This document shows, in pieces, positions 33,896 to 42,571 of a stretch of 64,000 nucleotides of DNA (position 1 is the stretch's first letter; the number at the start of each line of letters is the position of its first letter). A program made the position numbers and the translations under genes. Location: assembly GCF_042754225.1 (NCBI RefSeq), contig NZ_JBHZAH010000007.1, forward strand, positions 23,142 to 87,141, read 5' to 3'. A model generated the notes under the pieces. The model worked only from the letters and a program-made list of their open reading frames with translations. It searched no databases and was not told the origin of the DNA. The DNA is from Rhodococcus_G sp042754225 (lineage in GTDB: Bacteria > Actinomycetota > Actinomycetes > Mycobacteriales > Mycobacteriaceae).

Positions 33896-34810
33896 CTACA
33901 GGGCGCCGATTCCCCAGGTCCCCGACCAGGACTGCCCCGGACCGAGAACCACCTGGTCGATGCCGGAATTGAAGGCATCCGGCGGGCAGGTCATCGGCTC
34001 GACCGCGAGCGCCCGGCCACGCCCCGGGTAGCCCTTTCCGTTGGCGGGGTCGGCGGTGAAAACCTGGACCCAGCCGAATCGTCGGTCGGCCCAGAGCACC
34101 GCACCGGAACCGTCGGGGGCCCGCAGCTCGTGCCGGGCTCGGCCGTCGGGGTCCGGCACGATGGAACTGAACGGGGTGTCGAGCTGGACGCCGGCGAGGC
34201 TGCGCGGGGTGGTGAAGTCGTACTCGGTGCCGTAGACGGACTCCGAGTTGCCGACCGGCAGCATGCGATCCGGGTCGAGCGGCAACCGAGTGCCCGCGGT
34301 CAGTCGCAGGGTGCACTCGTCGAGCGGGGTGTCCCCCGCCCGCAGGTAGGCGTGGACGCCCAGACCGAACGGTGCCGGCATGGCGCCGATGTTGGTGGCG
34401 GTGTGGGAGACCGTGAGCCCGGACGGACCCAGTTCGTGTGCGACGGTCAGCTGCAGCGGGTACGGCCAGCCCTTGTGCAGACCCACCCTGATCGTCTGCT
34501 CGACCCGGTGCGCGGAGTGCTCGACCAACTGCCAGTCGTCGCGTCGGACCAACCCGTGAATGGCGTTGCCGCGGGCCGGTTCGGTGAGCGCCAGCTGGTG
34601 CTCGACCCCGTCGAAGTAGAAGTAGCCGTCGCGAATTCGGTTCGGCCACGGCGCCAGCACCAATCCCGCCGACAGCGGCGGTCGCTCGTCCGCCTCCCAG
34701 GTCTCGGTCAGCGCCCGGCCCGAGTGCTCGAGGGCCCGCAGCCCGGCGCCGCGGGCGACCACCTCCGCGGTGTAGTCGCCTGATCGAATCGGGTACACGG
34801 GCTCACGCAT
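33896..34810 (-). CDS. Aldose 1-epimerase family protein
   Basis: A 304-residue galactose-mutarotase-fold protein. Family features are LAPWPNRIRDGYFYFDG, the catalytic His in NAIHGLVR, a second His in FGLGVHAYLR, the PVG...YDFTTPR block, and the catalytic Glu near the end in RALAVEPMTCPPDAFN. It interconverts alpha and beta anomers of aldoses. The ATG at 34810 is preferred to an upstream start that adds 13 residues. It follows the MFS gene by 48 bases on the same strand, so sugar uptake by that MFS protein is a possible link. Confidence 0.88.
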   Translation of the reverse strand: MREPVYPIRSGDYTAEVVARGAGLRALEHSGRALTETWEADERPPLSAGLVLAPWPNRIRDGYFYFDGVEHQLALTEPARGNAIHGLVRRDDWQLVEHSAHRVEQTIRVGLHKGWPYPLQLTVAHELGPSGLTVSHTATNIGAMPAPFGLGVHAYLRAGDTPLDECTLRLTAGTRLPLDPDRMLPVGNSESVYGTEYDFTTPRSLAGVQLDTPFSSIVPDPDGRARHELRAPDGSGAVLWADRRFGWVQVFTADPANGKGYPGRGRALAVEPMTCPPDAFNSGIDQVVLGPGQSWSGTWGIGAL

Positions 34811-34858
34811 GCGCCCCAGTGTCCACCACAGCGGCGAACCTGCCACCAATACGGCCGG

Positions 34859-36166
34859 TTAGCTTCGTCCCACCCGATAACGCAGGAACATCGGGAAGGC
34901 GAGGCACGCCAGCGCGACGCCGACCACCACCAGAATGCCGCCGCCGGCGGCCGCGACCGCGGTACCCGCCAGGTACGCCGCCGCGCCGTGCAGCACATCG
35001 CCGATCCGGGGTCCGCCCGCGACCACCACGATGAACACGCCCTGCAGCCGACCGCGCATCTCGTCGGGCGCGACCTGCTGGAGCATGGTGCTGCGGAACG
35101 CCGCGGAAACCATGTCCACCGCGCCGCCGAAGGCGAGGAACGCCAGCGCGATCCACAGCAGGGCGGGACCGCTGTCGGGTGAGGCGAGGCCGACCGCGAC
35201 ACCGAACCCGACCATGGCCAGGCCCCACGCCACGATGCACAGCACCACCGCGCGACCCTGGTAGCGCACGCCCGGCAGCCAGCCCGAGAACACGCCGCCG
35301 ATCACCGCGCCCACGGACATCGCGGCGAACAGCAGCCCGAGGGCGAGCCCGCCGGACGCGGGATCGCCGAACGTCTCGTGCGCGATCTGCGGGAACAGCG
35401 CCCGCGGCATGCCGAAGACCATCGCGATGATGTCCACCACGAACGAGGCCAACAGCACCTTCTGAGTGGACAGGTACCGGAATCCGTCCAGCACGGCGGC
35501 GAATCCGGCCCGGGTGGTGTGGCCGGTGGGCGGCAGTTTCGGGAGTGCGAGCACCGCCCACAGGGTGGCGAGCAGGGCGATCGCGTCCACCAGGTACAGG
35601 CTGGACAGCCCGATGGTCGGGATCAGGACGCCCGCGAGCAGCGGTCCGGCGATGGCGCCGAACTGCACGACCGTCATGTTCAGCGAGTTGGCTGCGGGCA
35701 GTTGGTCACCGGGGATCAGCCGCGGAATGATCGCCGCGCGGGTCGGCTGGTTGACCGCGAAGAACGCCTGCTGCAGCGAGAACAGGCCGAGTACCAGCCA
35801 CACGTTGTCGACGCCGCGAGCGGCCTGCAGCCAGAACAGCACCGACGTGACGATCAGCCCCACCGTGGTGACGGTGATCAGCCGGCGACGGTCCATGACG
35901 TCGGCAAGGGCCCCGCCCCACAGTCCGAACACCACCAGCGGCACCAGTCCGAAGACGCCGGTCAGGCCGACGTAGGCGGAACTGCCGGTGATCTCGTAGA
36001 CCTGCTGCGGCACCGCGACCACGCTGAGCTGTGCGCCGATGACGGTGACGATGCCTGCGACCCACAGCCGTCGGTAGTGCGGCTCGCGCAGGGGCGTGGT
36101 GTCGGCCAGCAGCCGACGCTTGCGGACTCCCCCCTCGGGCTTCGCCTCTGGCCTCGTTTCGGTCAA
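34859..36166 (-). CDS. MFS transporter (enterobactin-exporter EntS-like)
   Basis: A 435-residue protein with about twelve hydrophobic segments and the MFS loop motif GALADVMDRRR between helices two and three. The block LQQAFFAVNQPTRAAIIPRLI and the later GGAVDMVSAAFRSTMLQQVAPDEMRGR are typical of the MFS_3/EntS group of exporters. The probable start is TTG at 36166, overlapping the pdxH stop (TTGA); no ATG or GTG fits the N-terminus before the first helix. Substrate unknown. It is coupled to pdxH upstream and followed by the aldose epimerase. Confidence 0.85.
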   Translation of the reverse strand: MTETRPEAKPEGGVRKRRLLADTTPLREPHYRRLWVAGIVTVIGAQLSVVAVPQQVYEITGSSAYVGLTGVFGLVPLVVFGLWGGALADVMDRRRLITVTTVGLIVTSVLFWLQAARGVDNVWLVLGLFSLQQAFFAVNQPTRAAIIPRLIPGDQLPAANSLNMTVVQFGAIAGPLLAGVLIPTIGLSSLYLVDAIALLATLWAVLALPKLPPTGHTTRAGFAAVLDGFRYLSTQKVLLASFVVDIIAMVFGMPRALFPQIAHETFGDPASGGLALGLLFAAMSVGAVIGGVFSGWLPGVRYQGRAVVLCIVAWGLAMVGFGVAVGLASPDSGPALLWIALAFLAFGGAVDMVSAAFRSTMLQQVAPDEMRGRLQGVFIVVVAGGPRIGDVLHGAAAYLAGTAVAAAGGGILVVVGVALACLAFPMFLRYRVGRS

Positions 36167-36900
36167 GGTTGCAGCCGCTCCGCGGTCCAGCCGGACTCGG
36201 TGCGGGTGACCAGGACCCGGTTGTGCATCCGGTTCGCCCGGCCCTGCCAGAACTCGACGGTGCGCGGCCGGATGAGGTAGCCGCCCCAGCCGGGCAGCAT
36301 CGGCACCTGTTCCGTGTCCGCGAACCGCGCGGTGACCTCGGCGAGCTGCGCGTCGAGGTCCGCGCGGGAAGCGATCGGCCGCGACTGCTGCGAGGCCCAG
36401 GCGCCGAGCTGCGAACCGCGCGGGCGGGTGCGCCAGTATGCCGCGGTCACCTCGTCGGCGACCCGGCTCGCCGCACCACGAACGGTCACCTGGTGCGCGA
36501 ACGCGATCCAGGAGAAGGTTGCCGAGGCCTGCGGGTTTGCGTCGAGCTCGCGGGCCTTGCCGGACCCGTAGTTGGTGTAGAAGACCAGCCCGTCCTCGGA
36601 CAGTCCCTTGCACAGCACCGTCCGCGAGGCGGGCCTGCCGTCGGGATCGACGGTGGCCAGGACCATCGCGTTGGGTTCGGCGATCCCGGAGGTACGGGCC
36701 TGATCCATCCACTTCTGCAGCAGCGGCAGCCAGCCGTCGGCCACCGCGGGCACGTCCAGGTTCGACTCGTGCGCAGGCGAATTCATGCCCTGAGTCGCGT
36801 ACGCCACCCGCATGGCGGCCAGATCGACGGGGCCGGTGGACGGGAGTTCGGGATCGGGCGGCACAGCCGATGACGTTACCCCCGGGTATGCACTGCTCAC
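36163..36900 (-). CDS. pdxH: Pyridoxamine 5'-phosphate oxidase
   Basis: A 245-residue FMN enzyme that oxidises pyridoxine or pyridoxamine 5'-phosphate to PLP. Conserved segments are NAMVLATVDPDGRPASRTVLCKG-like (split across residues 78-98), FYTNYGSGKARELDANP, QVTVRGAASRV, SQLGAWASQQSRPI and the C-terminal EFWQGRANRMHNR. The GTG at 36900 gives about 30 N-terminal residues before the core (MRVAYATQGM). PLP is needed by the nearby SerC. It is divergent from citA with 145 bases between starts, and its TGA overlaps the MFS start. Confidence 0.9.
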   Translation of the reverse strand: MSSAYPGVTSSAVPPDPELPSTGPVDLAAMRVAYATQGMNSPAHESNLDVPAVADGWLPLLQKWMDQARTSGIAEPNAMVLATVDPDGRPASRTVLCKGLSEDGLVFYTNYGSGKARELDANPQASATFSWIAFAHQVTVRGAASRVADEVTAAYWRTRPRGSQLGAWASQQSRPIASRADLDAQLAEVTARFADTEQVPMLPGWGGYLIRPRTVEFWQGRANRMHNRVLVTRTESGWTAERLQP

Positions 36901-37045
36901 CGGCGACGTGGAACGGGATAGAGTTCACCGGTGACCGCGGCGTCACGTGCCTGCACAACTCGCACTCGCCGCGCAGGACGGTGTGTTGGCTTTTATCAGT
37001 GCAGCCCGGACCGGTGGCACTGAAGATGAGGAGAGTCCACGAGCA

Positions 37046-38170
37046 ATGGCATCGAGCGCGGCAGTACCCGAGGATTTCGTCAGTGGACTCGAGGGCGTCG
37101 TCGCCTTCACCACTGACATTGCCGAACCCGACAAGGACGGCGGAGCGCTGCGCTACCGCGGCGTCGACATCGAGGACCTGGTCGGTCGCGGCGTCACCTT
37201 CGGTGACGTGTGGGCGCTGCTCGTCGACGGCGAGTTCGGCCAGGGCCTGCCGCCCGCGGAGCCGTTCCCGCTGCCCATCCACACCGGCGACGTCCGCGTC
37301 GACGTGCAGGCCGGTCTGGCGATGCTGGCGCCGATCTGGGGCTACCAGCCGCTGCTCGACATCGACGACGAGACCGCCCGCGACCAGCTCGCCCGCGCCT
37401 CGGTGATGGCGCTGTCCTACGTGGCGCAGTCGGCCCGCGGCATCTACCAGCCCGCGGTCCCGCAGAAGGTCATCGACGAATGCGACACCGTCACAGCACG
37501 TTTCATGACCCGATGGAAGGGTGACCCGGACCCGCGGCACACCGAGGCCATCGACGCCTACTGGGTCTCCGCCGCCGAGCACGGCATGAACGCGTCCACC
37601 TTCACCGCCCGCGTCATCGCCTCGACCGGCGCCGACGTCGCGGCCTCGCTGTCCGGCGCCATCGGTGCGATGTCCGGCCCGCTGCACGGCGGCGCCCCGG
37701 CACGCGTGCTCCCGATGATCGAGGAGACCGAGAAGTCCGGCGACGCCCGCGCGCTGGTCAAGGGCATCCTGGACCGCAAGGAGAAGCTGATGGGCTTCGG
37801 GCACCGCGTGTACCGCGCGGAGGACCCCCGCGCCCGCGTGCTCCGCGCCACCGCCAAGCGCCTGGACGCGCCGCGTTACGAGGCGGCCGCCGCACTCGAG
37901 CAGGCCGCGCTCGCCGAGCTGCGCGAGCGTCGCCCGGACCGCGCCATCGAGACCAACGTCGAGTTCTGGGCCGCGGTCATCCTCGACTTCGCCGAGGTGC
38001 CCGCGCACATGATGCCCGCGATGTTCACCTGTGGCCGCACGGCCGGCTGGTGTGCCCACATCATGGAGCAGAAGCGGCTCGGCAAGCTGGTTCGCCCGGC
38101 CGCCATCTACACCGGCCCCGCGCCCCGTACCCCCGATTCCGTCGCGGGCTGGGACAAGATCGCCGGCTAG
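37046..38170 (+). CDS. citA: Citrate synthase 2 (CitA type)
   Basis: A 374-residue second citrate synthase, shorter than GltA and like Rv0889c. Active-site blocks are EHGMNASTFTARV, MSGPLHGGAPARV and MGFGHRVYRAEDPR. Such short forms may be citrate or 2-methylcitrate synthases; the sequence alone does not decide, and propionyl-CoA synthetase elsewhere in the window makes 2-methylcitrate synthesis a possibility. GAGGAGAG lies about 10 bases before the ATG at 37046. It is followed by a palindrome and then serC on the same strand. Confidence 0.9.
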   Translation: MASSAAVPEDFVSGLEGVVAFTTDIAEPDKDGGALRYRGVDIEDLVGRGVTFGDVWALLVDGEFGQGLPPAEPFPLPIHTGDVRVDVQAGLAMLAPIWGYQPLLDIDDETARDQLARASVMALSYVAQSARGIYQPAVPQKVIDECDTVTARFMTRWKGDPDPRHTEAIDAYWVSAAEHGMNASTFTARVIASTGADVAASLSGAIGAMSGPLHGGAPARVLPMIEETEKSGDARALVKGILDRKEKLMGFGHRVYRAEDPRARVLRATAKRLDAPRYEAAAALEQAALAELRERRPDRAIETNVEFWAAVILDFAEVPAHMMPAMFTCGRTAGWCAHIMEQKRLGKLVRPAAIYTGPAPRTPDSVAGWDKIAG

Positions 38171-38172
38171 TT

Positions 38173-38190
38173 CGGCCTGCAAGCAGGCCG
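38173..38190. promoter_or_regulatory. 18-bp palindrome between citA and serC
   Basis: CGGCCTGC AA GCAGGCCG is an 8-base inverted repeat with a 2-base centre, starting three bases after the citA stop and 44 bases before serC. It could be a short terminator stem for citA or an operator for serC. Confidence 0.5.
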
Positions 38191-38233
38191 CACAGGCCTC
38201 GTCACCATCAACACAGAAGGACGCACAGACGCG

Positions 38234-39349
38234 ATGAGCACCCCGATCATCCCCGCCGAACTCAAGCCCGTCGACGGCCGCTTCGGCTGCGGACCCTCGA
38301 AGGTCCGCCCCGAGCAGCTGCAGTCGCTGGTGGAGGTGGGCGCCTCGGTGTTCGGCACCTCCCACCGCCAGAAGCCGGTCAAGGACGTCGTCGCCCGCGT
38401 GCGCTCGGGCCTCGCCGACCTGTTCTCGCTGCCCGAGGGCTACGAGGTGGTGCTCGGCAACGGCGGCACCACTGCGTTCTGGGACGCGGCCGCGTTCGGC
38501 CTGATCCGCGAGAAGTCCCTGCACCTGACCAACGGCGAGTTCAGCTCCAAGTTCGCCTCGGTCGCCAAGGCCAACCCGTTCATCGGTGACCCGATCGTCG
38601 TCTCGGCCGAGCCGGGCAGCGCGCCCGCACCCGTGTCGGACCCGTCGGTTGACCTCATCGGCTGGGCGCACAACGAGACCTCCACCGGTGTCGCGATCCC
38701 CGTGTCGCGTCCGGCGGGCTCGGAGAACGCGCTCATCGCGATCGACGCCACCTCCGGCGCGGGCGGCCTGCCCGTCAACATCGCCGACTCGGACGTCTAC
38801 TACTTCGCCCCGCAGAAGTGCTTCGCCTCCGACGGCGGGCTGTGGATCGCGATCATGAGCCCGGCCGCGCTGGCCCGCGTCGAGGAGATCAAGACCTCGG
38901 GCCGCTGGACCCCGGACTTCCTGTCGCTGCCGATCGCGGTGGACAACAGCTCGAAGGACCAGACCTACAACACCCCGGCGCTGGCCACCCTGCTGCTGTT
39001 CGCGAACCAGATCGAGTGGATGAACGGCAACGGCGGGCTCGACTGGGCCACCAAGCGCACCGCCGATTCGTCCTCGCGCCTGTACAACTGGGCCGAGGCC
39101 AGCGAGTTCGCCACCCCGTTCGTGGCGGATCCGGCGCACCGCTCGCAGGTCGTCGGCACCATCGACTTCGACGACAAGATCGACGCCGCCGCGGTGGCGA
39201 AGATCCTGCGGGCCAACGGGATCGTGGACACCGAGCCGTACCGCAAGCTCGGCCGCAACCAGCTGCGCGTCGGCATGTTCCCGGCGATCGACCCCGACGA
39301 CGTGACCGCGCTGACCAAGAGCATCGACTGGGTCGTCGGCCAGCTCTAA
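38234..39349 (+). CDS. serC: Phosphoserine aminotransferase
   Basis: A 371-residue class V aminotransferase that makes O-phosphoserine from 3-phosphohydroxypyruvate in serine synthesis. The N-terminal FGCGPSKVRPEQ, the GNGGTTAFWDAA phosphate-binding loop, HNETSTGV, and the PLP lysine K195 in YFAPQKCFASDGG are clear. The ending (NQLRVGMFPAIDPDDV) is typical of the mycobacterial-type SerC (Rv0884c). AGAAGGA precedes the ATG at 38234. A very strong stem-loop follows. The neighbour pdxH supplies its cofactor. Confidence 0.94.
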   Translation: MSTPIIPAELKPVDGRFGCGPSKVRPEQLQSLVEVGASVFGTSHRQKPVKDVVARVRSGLADLFSLPEGYEVVLGNGGTTAFWDAAAFGLIREKSLHLTNGEFSSKFASVAKANPFIGDPIVVSAEPGSAPAPVSDPSVDLIGWAHNETSTGVAIPVSRPAGSENALIAIDATSGAGGLPVNIADSDVYYFAPQKCFASDGGLWIAIMSPAALARVEEIKTSGRWTPDFLSLPIAVDNSSKDQTYNTPALATLLLFANQIEWMNGNGGLDWATKRTADSSSRLYNWAEASEFATPFVADPAHRSQVVGTIDFDDKIDAAAVAKILRANGIVDTEPYRKLGRNQLRVGMFPAIDPDDVTALTKSIDWVVGQL

Positions 39350-39390
39350 CGCGACAACTGCGGCGCGGCAGGCGAGCGCCGAACACCGAA

Positions 39391-39428
39391 CGACACAGCC
39401 CCCGATCGAAGGATCGGGGGCTGTGTCG
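39391..39428. terminator. 17-bp stem terminator after serC
   Basis: Perfect 17-base arms (39391-39407 and 39412-39428, CGACACAGCCCCCGATC and its complement) close a GAAG tetraloop between the convergent serC and secreted-protein genes. It is the strongest hairpin in the window and should work on both strands. Confidence 0.9.
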
Positions 39429-39457
39429 CGTTCTGGGCGTGACGAGCGCCCCGACCG

Positions 39458-39976
39458 TCAGCTGCTGAACTGGCCGAGCAGTCCGTTCAAGAGACCCTGG
39501 ACCGATCCCAGGTCGCTGGAGCCGCCATCGGTGCTCGCACCGCCGGTGACCGTGACGCGAACCGACGCGATCGGATCCTGGTAGTCGGTGTCGCCCTCCT
39601 CCTTGCACTTGGTCCGCACCTGGTACTCGCCGTCCGCGAAGGTGGCCGAGGTTCCGGTGCCCGAGGCGCCGGTCAGCACCTGGCCGGCCTTCATGGAGTC
39701 GCCGACGACCAGGTAGCTCTGGCCGACCTTGGTGGTCGAGTCGAGGACCGTGGCGTCGCCCTTGTAGACGGTGCCCTCGCACTTGACGAACGGCTTGGTC
39801 GTGTTCAGGCCGGTGATCTTGGTGGTGATGGTGCCCTTGCCCGCGTCAGCGGCCACGGTGGCGCCACCGGTGACCGCGGCGGAGCCGACAGCCGGGTTCA
39901 CGAGAAGTCCGAGCGCCGAGAGTCCCGCGACGGCGGCGACGCCGGCAAGGCGACGCGCGGTGAAGGAGGTTGCCAC
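39458..39976 (-). CDS. Secreted protein of unknown function
   Basis: A 172-residue exported protein. The signal peptide reads TARRLAGVAAVAGLSALGLL with a likely cut after VGSA. The mature part is rich in Gly, Thr and Ser and looks beta-stranded. Two cysteines (in VKCEGTVYKG and RTKCKEEG) flank the core and could form a disulfide. The C-terminus is a Gly/Ser-rich stretch ending QGLLNGLLGQFSS, an amphipathic tail. The GTG at 39976 has AGGA upstream; a longer start would run into the inverted repeat. No family recognised. The upstream element partly matches a DtxR/IdeR iron box. Confidence 0.75.
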   Translation of the reverse strand: MATSFTARRLAGVAAVAGLSALGLLVNPAVGSAAVTGGATVAADAGKGTITTKITGLNTTKPFVKCEGTVYKGDATVLDSTTKVGQSYLVVGDSMKAGQVLTGASGTGTSATFADGEYQVRTKCKEEGDTDYQDPIASVRVTVTGGASTDGGSSDLGSVQGLLNGLLGQFSS

Positions 39977-40002
39977 TGGTGAGTCCTGTTCGTCGAAGTC
40001 GG

Positions 40003-40036
40003 TAAGCCTGCCCTTGTTAAGGGCAGGCTTAGTTAA
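40003..40036. promoter_or_regulatory. 13-bp inverted repeat overlapping a DtxR/IdeR-like box
   Basis: TAAGCCTGCCCTT (40003-40015) and AAGGGCAGGCTTA (40019-40031) are perfect arms with a 3-base loop, upstream of the secreted-protein start at 39976. Read on the minus strand from 40036, TTAACTAAGCCTGCCCTTA matches the DtxR/IdeR box TTAGGTTAGCCTAACCTAA at 13 of 19 positions. It may be an iron-regulator site or a leader hairpin. Confidence 0.45.
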
Positions 40037-40158
40037 TCGGTTTACCAAGCCCTAGTCAAGTGAACACTTTCTGCGACGTTTCGCCTGCTCCGAAGCGGTT
40101 TGTGTGCGCTACTGTCGATCACAGACAGTTCTGTCGGAAGGAACAGGGGCGTGCCGAT

Positions 40159-40989
40159 ATGAGCTCCCGAATCCACCACCTCAGCTGCGCGACGCTGTGT
40201 CCCGCGGCCGGCCGGGTGCCCGGGCTGATGCCGTCACGGCTGGTCGCGCACTGCCTGCTGGTGGAGGGCCCTGGTGGGCTGACCCTCGTCGACACCGGGT
40301 TCGGCACCGCCGACGTGGCCGACCCGGCCGGCCGGCTCGGCCGAACCTTCGCGCTGGCGACCGGCGCCCGGCTGAGCACGGCGGACACCGCGATCGCGCA
40401 GGTTCGGGCCCTCGGATTCGACCCGCGAGAGGTCGGCGACATCGTGCTGACCCACCTCGACGCCGACCACGCCGGCGGCATCTCCGACTTCCCGTGGGCA
40501 CGGGTGCACGTACACCGCGACGAGCTGGCGACCGCTCGGGGACGACGCGGGCGACTCGGCCGCACCCGCTACAGCGCCCGGCAGTGGCAGCACGGTCCGC
40601 AGTGGGTCGAACACGCCGCCGACGGCGACGACTGGTTCGGATTCGAGTCGGTGCGGGCAGTCGGCGACGACGTCCTGCTCGTCCCCCTGCGTGGGCACAC
40701 CGTGGGCCACTGCGGCGTGGCGGTCCGGCGCCCGTCCGGCGGGTGGTTCCTGCACGCGGGCGACAGCTACTTCTTCCGCGGCGAGAAGCAGACGCCACCG
40801 AGCAGTCCGCCCGGCATTCGCGTGTTCCAGGCGATCATGGAGATGGACCACGCCGCCCGCCTCGCCAACCAGGACAGGCTGCGCGAGCTTCACGCCGGGA
40901 GCGGCGACGAGGTCACCATCTTCTGCGCGCACGACGAGATCGAGTTCGACGCCGCGGCCGCCCACATCGACGGGAGAACGGTTCGATGA
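40159..40989 (+). CDS. MBL-fold lactonase-like metallo-hydrolase
   Basis: A 276-residue metallo-beta-lactamase-fold enzyme with the metal motif THLDADHAGG (HxDH; the first His of the usual HxHxDH is replaced by Leu-Asp as THLDADH, like N-acyl homoserine lactonases), a second His in GHTVGHCGV, Asp in LHAGDSYFF and a late His in FCAHDEIEF. This pattern and size match the AHL-lactonase/AttM-like group that opens lactones. Its stop overlaps the start of the EthA-type monooxygenase (ATGA at 40986-40989), so the two are made together. A role in hydrolysing the monooxygenase product is inferred. ATG at 40159. Confidence 0.82.
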   Translation: MSSRIHHLSCATLCPAAGRVPGLMPSRLVAHCLLVEGPGGLTLVDTGFGTADVADPAGRLGRTFALATGARLSTADTAIAQVRALGFDPREVGDIVLTHLDADHAGGISDFPWARVHVHRDELATARGRRGRLGRTRYSARQWQHGPQWVEHAADGDDWFGFESVRAVGDDVLLVPLRGHTVGHCGVAVRRPSGGWFLHAGDSYFFRGEKQTPPSSPPGIRVFQAIMEMDHAARLANQDRLRELHAGSGDEVTIFCAHDEIEFDAAAAHIDGRTVR

Positions 40990-42437
40990 CCACCACCCCC
41001 GAACACCTCGACGTACTGATCGTCGGCGCGGGACTGTCCGGAATCGGTGCCGCGCGCCAGATCCAGGCCAACTTTCCGGCGCGCTCGTTCGCGATCTTCG
41101 AGGCCCGCGACGCGATCGGCGGCACCTGGGACCTGTTCCGCTACCCGGGGGTCCGTTCGGACTCGGACATGCAGACCCTCGGCTACCGGTTCCGGCCGTG
41201 GACGGACGAGAAGTCCATCGCGGACGGTCCCGCGATCCTCGACTACGTTCGCGACACCGCCCGCGAGGCCGGCCTCGACCACCGCATCCGATTCGGCCAC
41301 AAGGTGATTCGCGCGGTGTGGTCGAGTCCGGAGGCATGCTGGACGGTGCAGGCGAGCCACGGCGACGAGGTGGTCACCGTGACGTGCACGTTCCTCTACC
41401 TCTGCAGCGGTTACTACCGCTACGACGAGGGGTTCACGCCGAGCTTCGAGGGCACCGACCGCTTCCGGGGTCAGGTCGTGCACCCCCAGCACTGGCCCGA
41501 GGACCTCGACTACACCGGCAAGAAGGTGGTGGTCATCGGCAGCGGCGCCACTGCCGTCACGCTGGTGCCGTCGATGTCGGGCAGCGCCGAGCACGTGACG
41601 ATGTTGCAGCGTTCGCCCACCTACATCGCGGCGCTGCCGTCGAAGGACCCGGTCACCAACGGGCTGCGTCGCCTGCTCGGCGACCGGTTGTCGTACCCGA
41701 TCAGCCGCTGGAAGAACGTGGCCTTCTCGACCGTCACGTACCAACTCAGCCAGCGACAACCGCGCCTGGTCAAGGCGATCCTGCGCCGGGCCCAGGAGCG
41801 CGCGCTGCCCGCGGGCTACGACATCGACACCCATTTCACGCCGCGCTACAACCCGTGGGACCAGCGCATGTGCCTGGTGCCGGACGGCGACCTGTTCCGG
41901 GCGATCCGGCACGGTGAGGCGTCGATCGTCACCGATCGCATCGTCACCTTCACCGAGAACGGCCTCGCACTCGAATCCGGCCGGGAACTCGAGGCGGACC
42001 TGATCGTGACCGCGACGGGCTTGAACCTGCTGGCCTTCGGGGGGATCGAACTGGTCGTCGACGGCAGGACGGTCTCGCTGCCGGACACCTTGGCGTACAA
42101 GGGCATGATGCTCAGCGACGTGCCGAACTTCGTGTTCACGATCGGCTACACCAACGCGTCGTGGACGCTCAAGGCCGACCTGGTGGCGGACTACGTGTGC
42201 CGGCTGCTCGCGCACATGGACGCCAAGGGGCACGCCGTGTGCGTGCCGACCAACGACGATCCGACGCTCAGCACCCGACCGCTGCTCGACTTCGCCGCCG
42301 GCTACGTCACCCGCTCGATCGACGAGTTCCCGCGGGCCGGTTCGAGGTCGCCCTGGCAGCTCGGCATGAGCTACGCGCACGACGTCGTGACATTGCGGCA
42401 CGGCAAGATCGAGGACGGCGCGATGCAGTTCGGCTAG
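40986..42437 (+). CDS. EthA-type Baeyer-Villiger monooxygenase
   Basis: A 483-residue flavoprotein close to mycobacterial EthA (489 residues). The FAD motif is GAGLSG at 14-19. The Baeyer-Villiger fingerprint FxGxxxHxxxWP is exact at 160-171. The NADPH motif GSGATA is at 185-190. Long shared runs include GGTWDLFRYPG, HPQHWPEDLDY, ATAVTLVPSMS and KGMMLSDVPNFVFTIGYTNAS-type (split). It converts ketones to esters or lactones with NADPH and oxygen and may activate thioamide drugs as EthA does. No EthR-like TetR gene is adjacent. The start overlaps the upstream lactonase-like gene. Confidence 0.88.
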   Translation: MTTTPEHLDVLIVGAGLSGIGAARQIQANFPARSFAIFEARDAIGGTWDLFRYPGVRSDSDMQTLGYRFRPWTDEKSIADGPAILDYVRDTAREAGLDHRIRFGHKVIRAVWSSPEACWTVQASHGDEVVTVTCTFLYLCSGYYRYDEGFTPSFEGTDRFRGQVVHPQHWPEDLDYTGKKVVVIGSGATAVTLVPSMSGSAEHVTMLQRSPTYIAALPSKDPVTNGLRRLLGDRLSYPISRWKNVAFSTVTYQLSQRQPRLVKAILRRAQERALPAGYDIDTHFTPRYNPWDQRMCLVPDGDLFRAIRHGEASIVTDRIVTFTENGLALESGRELEADLIVTATGLNLLAFGGIELVVDGRTVSLPDTLAYKGMMLSDVPNFVFTIGYTNASWTLKADLVADYVCRLLAHMDAKGHAVCVPTNDDPTLSTRPLLDFAAGYVTRSIDEFPRAGSRSPWQLGMSYAHDVVTLRHGKIEDGAMQFG

Positions 42438-42462
42438 TGCCTCGTGCTCGAAGTCCATTGAC

Positions 42463-42526
42463 GGTTGCCGGGGATCCACGTGGATGCCTCGGAAGGCGGC
42501 AACGCGCCGCGTGGGCCCCGGCAACC
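42463..42526. terminator. Structured convergent terminator region
   Basis: Arms GGTTGCCGGGG (42463-42473) and CCCCGGCAACC (42516-42526) are perfect 11-base complements. Inside lies a 12-base palindrome ATCCACGTGGAT (42474-42485). The element sits between the convergent monooxygenase and DUF1801 genes, so a two-way terminator is likely. Confidence 0.65.
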
Positions 42527-42571
42527 GGGAGAAGACCTCGGGCGCGGTCACTGACGCGGCCGCCGGCCGGC

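Noticed and set aside
34859..39139. A very long minus-strand frame of over 1400 codons across pdxH, citA and serC
   Set aside because: Only its 3' part (the MFS gene) has a real protein pattern; the rest is antisense to well-supported genes.
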